From assembly GCA_021784375.1 (NCBI GenBank), contig JAJXSV010000101.1, forward strand, positions 1 through 7,376: DNA of 7,376 nt. Reading direction: 5' to 3'. The notes under the pieces are model-generated. The model was given only the letters and a program-made list of their open reading frames with translations. It made no database searches and was not told where the DNA came from. The stretch comes from Actinomycetes bacterium (GTDB lineage Bacteria; Actinomycetota; Actinomycetes; S36-B12; UBA5976). Below, one piece after another: positions 1 through 5,525 of the stretch (its first letter is position 1; the number at the start of each line of letters is the position of its first letter). Both the position numbers and the translations under genes were made by a program.

Positions 1-485
1 ACGACTGCGCCGTTGACCAGTGCGTAGATGTCGTGGGCCAGGCCGAAGTCATCTGGAGCCTTGGTGGCGAAGGAGAAGGCGCCGTTGGCGTCCGTGGTGA
101 CGGTGCCCATGACGACGTTGAGCGAGCGATAACTGACGCCGCGGTAGTTGACGGTGGTGGGGTCGACCTCTGCCTTCCAACCGGCTTCCTTGGTGCTCCA
201 CACCAGCGTCACCGTGGCGTTGGCAGGCAGGCCGGTGGCAGACAGGGTGAAGGGTGTGCCGACCGGTCCGTGGTCCGGGAGCGCGGTGACGGCCTTGGCT
301 GCAGCGCTGGGCGTGAACGCGGGAGCCACCGTACCGGTGAAGGGATACGGGTACTTGGCCAGCATCTCCTTGGGGGCATAGAGGGTGTAGGGGGACATGT
401 CGGCACTGGCCGGCGTGCTCATGCCCAGCGGCACGAGCAGCGCCAACACGGCCAGGGCGCTGAGGGCCCGGGTGTTTCGCTTCAT
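1..485 (-). CDS. Exported Ig/IPT-like domain protein, 3'-truncated by window edge
   Basis: An open frame starts at the ATG at 485-483 and runs off the left edge with no stop, giving 161 complete codons. The N-terminus is a clear Sec signal peptide: MKRNT, then a Leu/Ala-rich core (residues 7-22), with likely cleavage after TPASA (residue 28). Residues 70-99 (start DHGPVGTPFTLSATG, ending in TLVWST) resemble the first strands of the IPT/Ig-like domains common in actinobacterial secreted proteins. Residues 145-159 (DDFGLAHDIYALVNG) look like the end of such a domain. There is no cysteine or membrane anchor in the visible part. AGGAA at 500-504 is a rather distant Shine-Dalgarno candidate. The gene follows a terminator-like hairpin (569-619), so it may have its own promoter, but none is obvious. 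A binding or surface-structural role is inference; no enzyme motif is visible. Confidence 0.8.
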   Translation of the reverse strand, partial: MKRNTRALSALAVLALLVPLGMSTPASADMSPYTLYAPKEMLAKYPYPFTGTVAPAFTPSAAAKAVTALPDHGPVGTPFTLSATGLPANATVTLVWSTKEAGWKAEVDPTTVNYRGVSYRSLNVVMGTVTTDANGAFSFATKAPDDFGLAHDIYALVNGAV

Positions 486-568
486 TCTGGGAATTCCGTT
501 TCCTGGTGCTGGATTCGCCCGTCGTTGCAACAGGCGCTGGGGAATTGGTGGAGCTGCAGAGATAGAAA

Positions 569-619
569 GTTCCAGTAAGCCCGTGCTCGTCCCCCGGCGA
601 TGCACGGGCCTACTGGAAC
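569..619 (-). terminator. Long hairpin terminator after the two-gene secreted operon
   Basis: The arms 569-586 and 602-619 form an 18-bp stem around a 15-nt loop. The only irregular pair (A578 opposite C610 on the plus strand) becomes a G-U wobble in the minus-strand RNA, so the stem is continuous only when transcribed leftward. The stem is followed on that strand by AACTTTCTATCTCT, a moderately U-rich run. It begins 17 nt past the stop codon of the 339-aa exported protein, the expected position for an intrinsic terminator of that gene. Confidence 0.7.
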
Positions 620-635
620 CCTGTTCAGTTGCTGG

Positions 636-1655
636 TTACTTAGCGGCGCTGAGCGTCACGTTCGAGGCCGCAGCAGCCCAGACGGCCGGATCGAAGCTGA
701 TGCTGCGACCCATGACGGCGGGCGTGACGATCTCGGTGGACTTGACCGTCGCGTTGACCGGCTTCCACACGTAGGCGCCGTTGACCTTGATGGCCTTCTT
801 GGTCTTCTTGTTGATGACCTTGACGAACTTGGTCACGGTCTTCACCACGTCCTTGGTGACGGCCGGCTTGTCGATCATCGTCATGTTGATCTTGTAGGAG
901 ATGGTGCCAACGGTTGAGTACTTACCGCTGCCGGCAGGACCGGTGGCCAGCGCGCCCGCCCAGAATGCGGTACCGCTGTGGTTGCCGTAGGTCATGGCAA
1001 CCGGCGTATCCCAACCTGCCACCTTGATGTTCATGGTGGCGTCGTTGCCGGTGACGGGCGCTCCGCCGCGCGAGAAGTCGGTGGCGTAGACCCGGAAGAC
1101 GATCAGCTGACCCTGCACGAACTGGCTCAACAGCACGCAGCCGGTGGCGGCGTTGTAGGTGGGGCCGGCGGTGGCGGTGCTGATGAAGGCCTGGGGGCCG
1201 GTGCCGTTGACAGTGTCGGCGTAGATGGAGATGGGCTCATTGGCGACCACGTTGTTGATCGGCTTGCCGACGGGAACCGTCACCACTGCCGAGGTGACCT
1301 TGGCGATCGTCGTGTCAGTGGGAGTGAGGGTCGCGGTGACGTCGATGGGGCCCGAAGCCGCTGGCTTCCAAGGGGTGCAAATGGCAACGAAGGAGGTGCC
1401 GGAGGCCGTGGCGGTCAAGGCTTCGCAACCCTTGATCACTGCGCCGCCAGCCGTGAAGGACACGGTGCCTGCAACACTGGCGGTGGCGCTCAGGGCGCCG
1501 TCAACGGCGCTGCTGCCGTCTGCAAGGACCACCGGGCTGGTCGAGGCCTTGACGGTGATGGTGGCAGTCGCCGCGGAGGCCGCGGTGATGCCGAGCGCCG
1601 AGATCACGGCGACGGCAGCCGTTCCCGCGAGGACGCGGGTGGCAATGCGATTCAT
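636..1655 (-). CDS. Exported protein: Ig-like domain plus uncharacterised domain
   Basis: The protein is 339 aa. The start ATG at 1655-1653 has GAAGGA (1662-1667) 6 nt upstream. The signal peptide is MNRIATRVLA plus a hydrophobic core, with likely cleavage after AASA (residue 28). Residues 30-128 look like a Big_3-type bacterial Ig-like domain: GTVSFTAGG at 63-71, a Cys77/Cys93 pair, then TPWKPAASGPIDVTATLTP. Residues 137-260 form a second region with Cys173, SQFVQGQLIVFRVYATD (177-193), TYGNHSGTAFW (222-232) and a GKYSTVGTISYK strand, which I cannot assign to a named family with confidence. Residues 264-299 are unusually Lys-rich (KVINKKTKKAIKV). There is no transmembrane or sortase signal at the C-terminus, so it is probably released or bound non-covalently. 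It is the second gene of a likely operon with the 210-aa protein, 36 nt downstream of it. Confidence 0.85.
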   Translation of the reverse strand: MNRIATRVLAGTAAVAVISALGITAASAATATITVKASTSPVVLADGSSAVDGALSATASVAGTVSFTAGGAVIKGCEALTATASGTSFVAICTPWKPAASGPIDVTATLTPTDTTIAKVTSAVVTVPVGKPINNVVANEPISIYADTVNGTGPQAFISTATAGPTYNAATGCVLLSQFVQGQLIVFRVYATDFSRGGAPVTGNDATMNIKVAGWDTPVAMTYGNHSGTAFWAGALATGPAGSGKYSTVGTISYKINMTMIDKPAVTKDVVKTVTKFVKVINKKTKKAIKVNGAYVWKPVNATVKSTEIVTPAVMGRSISFDPAVWAAAASNVTLSAAK

Positions 1656-1691
1656 TTGATTTCCTTCTGTGGGTTGGGTTGGGAAGCTTGG

Positions 1692-2324
1692 TTACTTGAG
1701 CTTGATGTTGCCGGTGAAGCTGGCCGTGTAGGACTGGTTCTCCTTGGTGCCGGCATTGGTGGAGCCAACCTGGAACTGGCCCTTGAAGGTGAGGGTGCCG
1801 GTGGCGCCCGCGTACTTGCCGGTTCCGCTCTTGACGGTCGCTGTGCCACTCACCATGACCAAGCTGGGTGCAGCGCTCTCAGCCGCGGTGCCCTTGGCGT
1901 CCGAGTTGAGCACGAAGTTGATGTTGCCCATGGAACCCTTGAGCGTGCCCTCACCCTTGATGGGTGCGGTCTGCGCCTGAGGTGCGGAGCTGCCGGTGGC
2001 GGTAATGGAACTGAAGCCACTGGCCTTGTCGTTGCCGGCGCCGGTGACACTGGCGGTGACGCCCGTGGCAGTCCAGACGGTGGCGAGCGTGCCCTTGAAC
2101 TCGACGTTCACGGCGACGGTGCCGCCCTTGGCTGCGGGCTTCTTCAGCGACCAGCCGGTGGGGCACTTCTTGGCGCTGAACTTCTTGGACGCGGTGCCCT
2201 TGTAGCAGACGATCTTCTTGGTTGCCTGCGGCAGAGCGGACGCGGTGCTGGCCATGACGCCTGCACCGAGTGCGGCGACGATGACGGCTGAGCCGATGAT
2301 CCGGGAGATTCTTGTGACTGACAT
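1692..2324 (-). CDS. Exported protein with Cys-pair module and GTGKYAGATG motif
   Basis: The protein is 210 aa. An ATG 26 codons further upstream (2402) is open, but the chosen start has AGGTGG at 2331-2336 and opens directly into a signal peptide (MSVTRISRIIGSAV, cleavage near STASA, residue 30), whereas the extra residues look non-coding. Mature residues 36-62 form a basic module with Cys40 and Cys54 (KKIVCYKGTASKKFSAKKC, then PTGWSLKK). The rest is a Gly/Thr-rich beta protein. SGTGKYAGATGTLTFKG (166-182) resembles the strand-turn motif of dirigent / allene-oxide-cyclase-like barrel proteins seen in bacteria. No catalytic residues are recognisable. It probably leads a two-gene operon with the 339-aa exported protein. 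An extracellular structural or ligand-binding role is inference. Confidence 0.85.
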   Translation of the reverse strand: MSVTRISRIIGSAVIVAALGAGVMASTASALPQATKKIVCYKGTASKKFSAKKCPTGWSLKKPAAKGGTVAVNVEFKGTLATVWTATGVTASVTGAGNDKASGFSSITATGSSAPQAQTAPIKGEGTLKGSMGNINFVLNSDAKGTAAESAAPSLVMVSGTATVKSGTGKYAGATGTLTFKGQFQVGSTNAGTKENQSYTASFTGNIKLK

Positions 2325-2650
2325 ATCGTTCCACCTAGCGAGTCGCGCAGTGCCCTCCGAGGAATCTGGTGCGTTCCTTGGTCGAGCTCTTACAGAACAC
2401 AAGCGTACCGATCTGAAATCTTTGAGTTCTCAACTTTGCGGTGCGATAGGTCACAGTCGGGCACCAATTCCCTGTGATCGAGTCAAAACCGTTGTAATGC
2501 AAGGACGTTTGACCTATTGAGATTGGCGTTGCGGCGGCTTCGCAAGGCCTTAAGTCCCGTGTGCTTGCGACGTTGCATGCACCGCTCCATGGCCGGGTTG
2601 ATGCGCGCATGCGGGGTGGTCAGCGCCGCTGCCCATGGTGCACGCGGCCC
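2325..2650. other. Non-coding gap with nested inverted repeats
   Basis: About 325 bp without a credible gene, between the phosphatase stop and the secreted operon. It is visibly more A/T-rich at 2395-2520 than the flanking genes, as expected of a promoter region. It holds an 8-bp inverted pair ATAGGTCA (2446-2453) / TGACCTAT (2510-2517), a nested pair TCACAG (2451-2456) / CTGTGA (2472-2477), and a short palindrome TTGAGTTCTCAA (2422-2433). On the minus strand TTCAGA, a 17-nt spacer and TGTAAG could be a weak -35/-10 pair, but I would not rely on it. No convincing terminator follows the phosphatase; only a bulged pairing of TGCACC (2578-2583) with GGTGCA (2637-2642) was seen. Confidence 0.5.
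2331..2336 (-). promoter_or_regulatory. Shine-Dalgarno deciding the start of the 210-aa exported protein
   Basis: AGGTGG on the minus strand sits 6 nt before the ATG at 2324-2322. This start places the signal peptide at the very N-terminus, so it is preferred over the in-frame ATG at 2402. Confidence 0.7.
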
Positions 2651-3241
2651 TCAGGTGCGAAGACTCTCCGGCAGGTGCTTGTTGTCATTGAACGAGTTCA
2701 TGCTCCAGATGCCATCATCGTTGCGCACGATCTCCGTGATGCTGCAGTTCAGCATGCTCGGCACCTGACGCGGCGGAATGCCCAGCACCGCCCCCAGCAG
2801 GGCGCGAATGGAACTGCCATGCGCCACAACCAATACACGTCCATTGGGATATGCGGCTGCCAGATCATTCAGGGCATCCATCATGCGCTTGCTGACCTCA
2901 TGCCAGGACTCCACATCGACAATGGCATCGAAAGAATCAAAGGCGGCCTTCACCTGCTCGACGGTCCAACCTTCCACGCTGGCGAAGCCACGCTCGGAAA
3001 GTCGTTCATCCACATGGTGTTCTTTGCCGTGCTCCTCGTTGATGGTCGCGGCGGTGGCCTCCGCACGTTGCAGATGGCTGGAGGCGATGGCATCGAAGCT
3101 GTCGTCGCGCAGGGCATCGCGCGTGACTTCCGCCTGCGATTTCCCCGTGTCGTTCAAAGGGATATCGGTAGAACCCTGGATGCGATGTTCCACATTCCAG
3201 TCGGTCTGCCCGTGGCGGACAATCACGAATTCGGTTGGCAC
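2651..3241 (-). CDS. Histidine phosphatase family protein (phosphoglycerate mutase-like)
   Basis: The protein is 196 aa, the usual length for small cofactor-independent-of-metal histidine phosphatases (GpmB/PhoE/CobC-like branch). VRHGQTDWN (8-16) supplies the phospho-accepting His10 with Arg9. Arg59 (SSHLQRAE, normally SSxLxRA), Glu83 (LSERGFASVEG) and His141 (VVAHGSS) complete the expected active site. It is cytoplasmic, with no signal peptide. The start is GTG at 3241-3239; no earlier start is possible because the in-frame codon at 3253-3251 is the glpK TAG. No clear Shine-Dalgarno precedes it, so translation is probably coupled to glpK, which ends 9 nt upstream. The substrate cannot be read from sequence. 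Context suggests a small phosphate ester, perhaps linked to glycerol metabolism (inference). True glycolytic phosphoglycerate mutase (about 250 aa) is unlikely. Confidence 0.9.
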   Translation of the reverse strand: MPTEFVIVRHGQTDWNVEHRIQGSTDIPLNDTGKSQAEVTRDALRDDSFDAIASSHLQRAEATAATINEEHGKEHHVDERLSERGFASVEGWTVEQVKAAFDSFDAIVDVESWHEVSKRMMDALNDLAAAYPNGRVLVVAHGSSIRALLGAVLGIPPRQVPSMLNCSITEIVRNDDGIWSMNSFNDNKHLPESLRT

Positions 3242-3250
3242 GTGGGCACG

Positions 3251-4729
3251 CTAGCAGGGAGCATCGGCCCAATTGCGCGAACGCTCAACGGCGCGACGCC
3301 AGCGCGCATGATCGAGCAGTTCGCCATTGGGTTCGAAGGTGCGGTCGACGCGCGCCGCACTGCGTAGCTCGGAACGGTTTGCCCAGACGCCGGTGCCCAG
3401 CCCGGCGAGGAAGGCAGCGCCCAGACCCGTCATCTCCAATGCCGTGCCGCGCACCACCTTGGTGTTGAGCGTGTTCGCCTGCATCTGCAGCAGAAGGTCG
3501 TTGGCGGCGGCACCACCGTCCACGCGCAGGACAGTGAGTCGCTTGCCGTTGTCGGCAGCCATGGCGTCGACAACGTCCTGCACCTGGAAGGCGATGGCTT
3601 CCAGCGTGGCGCGTGCGATGTGGGCGGCGGTGGTACCGCGAGTGATGCCGACAACCGTGCCCCGCGCATTGGGATCCCAATCCGGTGCTCCCAGGCCCGT
3701 GAGTGCAGGAACGACGACCACTCCATCGCTGTCAGAAACCTGTTCGGCGAGTGCTTCGATGTCCGATGCGCTGCGGATGATGCCGAGCCCATCGCGCAGC
3801 CACTGCACCGCTGCGCCGGCCACGAACACGGAGCCTTCAAGTGCGTAGGTGAGTGCGCCCGAGACATCCTGCAGGGCGATGGTGGTAAGCAGTCCATGCT
3901 GTGATCGCGCCATGCGATTACCGGTGTTCATGAGGATGAAGGCGCCGGTGCCATAGGTGCACTTGGTGTCGCCGAGGTCGAAACAGGTCTGACCGAAGAG
4001 CGCTGCTTGTTGGTCACCGGCGATTCCGGCGATGGGGAGCGCGAGGCCCAGGAACTTGCTGGGATCCGTGTCCCCGACGACGCCGATGGAGGGCACGATC
4101 TGGGGGAGTGCTGCGGACGGAACATCGAAGAGATCCAGCAGGTCCGCATCCCATTGCGCCGTCGCGATATCGGCAAGCTGCGTGCGTGAAGCGTTGGTGG
4201 CGTCCGTGACGTGGACTCGTCCTGCCGTGAGTCTGGCGATCAGGTAGCTGTCAATGGTGCCGATGGCGAAGCGGCCACTGCGCACTTCGGCCCACAGCGC
4301 CGGTTCATTGCGGCTCAGCCACAGCAGTTTGCTCGACGAGAAATATGGGTCCAGACCCAGGCCCGTGGTCTGCCGCACATTGCCTTCCACTGCGCGAGCG
4401 CGCAGTTCGTCAACGATGGTCGAGGTGCGTCGGTCCTGCCACACGATGGCCCGGCGCGGTGCCTGCAGCGTCTTGCGATCCCAGATGGCGACCGTCTCAC
4501 GTTGATTGGTGATGCCCAGCGCCGTGGGCGTGAGCGTCGTGTTGTCCAGCGCATCACGGACGGCACTCAGGGCCGCTGCCCAGATGCCATCGAGTTCGTG
4601 CTCCACCCAGCCCGGCTGGGGGTAGTACTGCGCGAACTCGCTGTAACCGCGCGAGCGGATGGTGCAGGTTTCGTCCACCACCAACGCGGTCACACCGGTG
4701 GTGCCGGCATCAATCGCAAGAATCGCCAT
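3251..4729 (-). CDS. glpK: Glycerol kinase
   Basis: The 492-aa FGGY-family kinase converts glycerol and ATP to sn-glycerol 3-phosphate in the cytoplasm. It aligns over its full length with E. coli GlpK by eye. Glycerol-site residues are Arg77-Glu78 (GITNQRET), Tyr129 (DPYFS), and Asp239-Gln240 (GIAGDQQAALFGQ), with Asp239 the expected catalytic base. Other family blocks are WVEHELDGIW (41-50), VWQDRRT (96-102), TYGTGAFILMNTG (258-270), GLGAPDWDPNARG and VDGGAAAND (403-411). Two blocks are off-consensus: the N-terminal phosphate loop reads DAGTTGVTAL instead of the usual DQGTTSSRA, and APDWD replaces APYWD. The start ATG at 4729-4727 has only a weak AGG upstream. No glpF, glpD or regulator gene is next to it. 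The phosphatase gene follows in frame after the TAG stop, and the cupredoxin-like gene diverges from the same intergenic region. Confidence 0.95.
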   Translation of the reverse strand: MAILAIDAGTTGVTALVVDETCTIRSRGYSEFAQYYPQPGWVEHELDGIWAAALSAVRDALDNTTLTPTALGITNQRETVAIWDRKTLQAPRRAIVWQDRRTSTIVDELRARAVEGNVRQTTGLGLDPYFSSSKLLWLSRNEPALWAEVRSGRFAIGTIDSYLIARLTAGRVHVTDATNASRTQLADIATAQWDADLLDLFDVPSAALPQIVPSIGVVGDTDPSKFLGLALPIAGIAGDQQAALFGQTCFDLGDTKCTYGTGAFILMNTGNRMARSQHGLLTTIALQDVSGALTYALEGSVFVAGAAVQWLRDGLGIIRSASDIEALAEQVSDSDGVVVVPALTGLGAPDWDPNARGTVVGITRGTTAAHIARATLEAIAFQVQDVVDAMAADNGKRLTVLRVDGGAAANDLLLQMQANTLNTKVVRGTALEMTGLGAAFLAGLGTGVWANRSELRSAARVDRTFEPNGELLDHARWRRAVERSRNWADAPC

Positions 4730-4785
4730 GCGCGAAAACCTAGGCGTCGTAGGCGGGACTTTCTACCCCGCAGTTGGGCCGCTCC

Positions 4786-4815
4786 TTGAGAGTGTGATCA
4801 CGTTTCGGTTGTAAT
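4786..4815 (+). promoter_or_regulatory. Putative sigma-70-type promoter of the cupredoxin-like gene
   Basis: TTGAGA (4786-4791, 5 of 6 to TTGACA), an 18-nt spacer, and TGTAAT (4810-4815, 5 of 6 to TATAAT). Transcription would start near 4822, leaving a leader of about 80 nt before the ATG at 4904. The perfect palindrome GTGATCAC at 4794-4801 lies in the spacer, a plausible place for a repressor to bind (inference). Confidence 0.5.
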
Positions 4816-4864
4816 CAACGGTGGAATTGAGTTTGCAGGCACCCGAACCTTTACCCTTGTGCCA

Positions 4865-4880
4865 CCCCAAGCACTTGGGG
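4865..4880 (+). other. Leader hairpin 12 nt upstream of the Shine-Dalgarno
   Basis: CCCCAAG (4865-4871) and CTTGGGG (4874-4880) are perfect complements around CA; in RNA this is realistically a 6-bp stem with a GCAC tetraloop. It ends 12 nt before GGGAGG of the cupredoxin-like gene, so it may affect translation or mRNA stability. No riboswitch class is recognisable. Confidence 0.4.
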
Positions 4881-4892
4881 GAATCGAATCCC

Positions 4893-4898
4893 GGGAGG
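4893..4898 (+). promoter_or_regulatory. Shine-Dalgarno deciding the start of the cupredoxin-like gene
   Basis: GGGAGG lies 5 nt before the ATG at 4904-4906 and points to that start rather than the in-frame ATG-like extension back to 4859, which lacks such a site and would bury the signal peptide behind 15 residues. Confidence 0.8.
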
Positions 4899-4903
4899 TC
4901 GGC

Positions 4904-5398
4904 ATGCGCCGCAAAATCTCTATCGTCACCGGCGCAGGCGTCGCTCTGATCATGGCCGCATCCGCACTCAGCCCGGCTTCGGCCGCCACCCTGCGGCCCT
5001 GTCTCAACGGTCACAAGGTGGTGGTGTCCAAGGGCAAGGCCACCATGGTGGTCAATGGCCATCGCGTCACCTGCAAGGTGGTCAAGAAGGTCAAGCCCAA
5101 GCCCACGCCCACGCCCAAGCCCAGCCCCACCGCCTCCACTCCGATTCCCTCTGCCAATCCTTTGGTGCGCTTCGCCGGCGACCTCATGAACGACCTCGTC
5201 ATTCGTGCGGGCCTCACCGTCACCATCCGCAATACCGATGCAGTGCCGCATACCCTGGTCATCGCCTCCGAGGGCATTTCCGTGCTCACGCCGGCCAATG
5301 ACATCTCCGCCTTCCTCGCTCCCTCCAAGCCCGGCGTCTACACCATGACCACGGCCGAGAATCCGAATGTGAAGGCGACGTTGACCGTCGTCCCCTGA
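4904..5398 (+). CDS. Exported cupredoxin-like protein lacking copper-loop ligands
   Basis: The protein is 164 aa. The signal peptide is MRRKISIVTGAGVALIMAAS, with cleavage likely after SPASA (residue 27). A short basic segment carries Cys33 and Cys57, a possible disulfide. A Pro/Lys/Thr linker (63-80, PKPTPTPKPSPT) leads to a C-terminal domain (about 85-164) with cupredoxin features: VRFAGDLMNDLVIRAGLTVTIRNTD, then VPHTL with His116, then PGVYTMTTAENPNVKATLTV. That last block aligns with the usual YTFxCxxHPxMxGTLTV ligand loop, but Cys, His and Met are replaced by Thr150, Asn153 and Val156. It therefore probably keeps the fold without a type-1 copper site (inference). It is the only plus-strand gene, divergent from glpK, with its own promoter and terminator. 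There is no lipobox or C-terminal anchor. Confidence 0.85.
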   Translation: MRRKISIVTGAGVALIMAASALSPASAATLRPCLNGHKVVVSKGKATMVVNGHRVTCKVVKKVKPKPTPTPKPSPTASTPIPSANPLVRFAGDLMNDLVIRAGLTVTIRNTDAVPHTLVIASEGISVLTPANDISAFLAPSKPGVYTMTTAENPNVKATLTVVP

Positions 5399-5408
5399 TC
5401 CCCAGTTG

Positions 5409-5443
5409 CGAGGAGGGCCGGCCGCAGGGTCGTGCCCTCCTCG
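5409..5443 (+). terminator. Hairpin terminator of the cupredoxin-like gene
   Basis: CGAGGAGGGC (5409-5418) and GCCCTCCTCG (5434-5443) form a perfect 10-bp stem with a 15-nt loop, beginning 11 nt after the TGA. The 3' flank (TCGCATTTGAAC) has only a short T run, so it is a U-poor terminator of the kind common in high-GC Gram-positives. Confidence 0.65.
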
Positions 5444-5478
5444 TCGCATTTGAACCTCGAGTGCAATGCCGTGAAGAC

Positions 5479-5513
5479 GACGAAGGGCCCCAGCAGCGCT
5501 GGGGCCCTTCGTC
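5479..5513 (-). terminator. Strong hairpin terminator after glnA
   Basis: GACGAAGGGCCCCAGC (5479-5494) and its exact complement (5498-5513) form a perfect 16-bp stem with a 3-nt loop. It begins 13 nt past the glnA TGA. There is no long U tract on either side, and the symmetry means it can also stop transcription arriving from the convergent cupredoxin-like gene. Confidence 0.8.
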
Positions 5514-5525
5514 TAGCTGCGAGAA

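Larger units (their letters stand above)
4730..4903. promoter_or_regulatory. Divergent intergenic region between glpK and the cupredoxin-like gene
   Basis: The region must drive both genes outward. It contains a good rightward promoter (4786-4815) with the palindrome GTGATCAC (4794-4801) in its spacer, and a CCCCAAG/CTTGGGG hairpin (4865-4880) just before the rightward Shine-Dalgarno. For glpK, minus-strand TTGATT overlaps the rightward -10 area but no good -10 follows. GCGGG (4753-4757) and CCCGC (4767-4771) form a small inverted repeat in the glpK leader. Confidence 0.45.

Noticed and set aside
978..2291. Long plus-strand open frame (437 codons) across the secreted genes
   Set aside because: Its product is Gly/Asp/Arg/Ala low-complexity without domains, it lies antisense to two genes with signal peptides and good Shine-Dalgarno sites, and it spans their intergenic gap.
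2325..2402. N-terminal extension of the 210-aa exported protein to the ATG at 2402
   Set aside because: It would put 26 Arg/Ser-rich residues before the signal peptide and ignores the well-placed AGGTGG at 2331-2336.
2561..3367. Plus-strand open frame opposite the phosphatase
   Set aside because: It has no motif and overlaps antisense a gene with a complete histidine-phosphatase active site.
4763..5449. Minus-strand open frame (228 codons) opposite the cupredoxin-like gene
   Set aside because: It is Gly/His/Asp-rich low complexity and covers the divergent promoter region and the terminator hairpin, while the plus-strand frame has a signal peptide, Shine-Dalgarno and cupredoxin features.
5479..5513. 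Perfect inverted repeat considered as a mobile-element or attachment site
   Set aside because: A 16-bp stem with a 3-nt loop directly after the glnA stop is best explained as a terminator; no transposase, target duplication or second copy is in the window.
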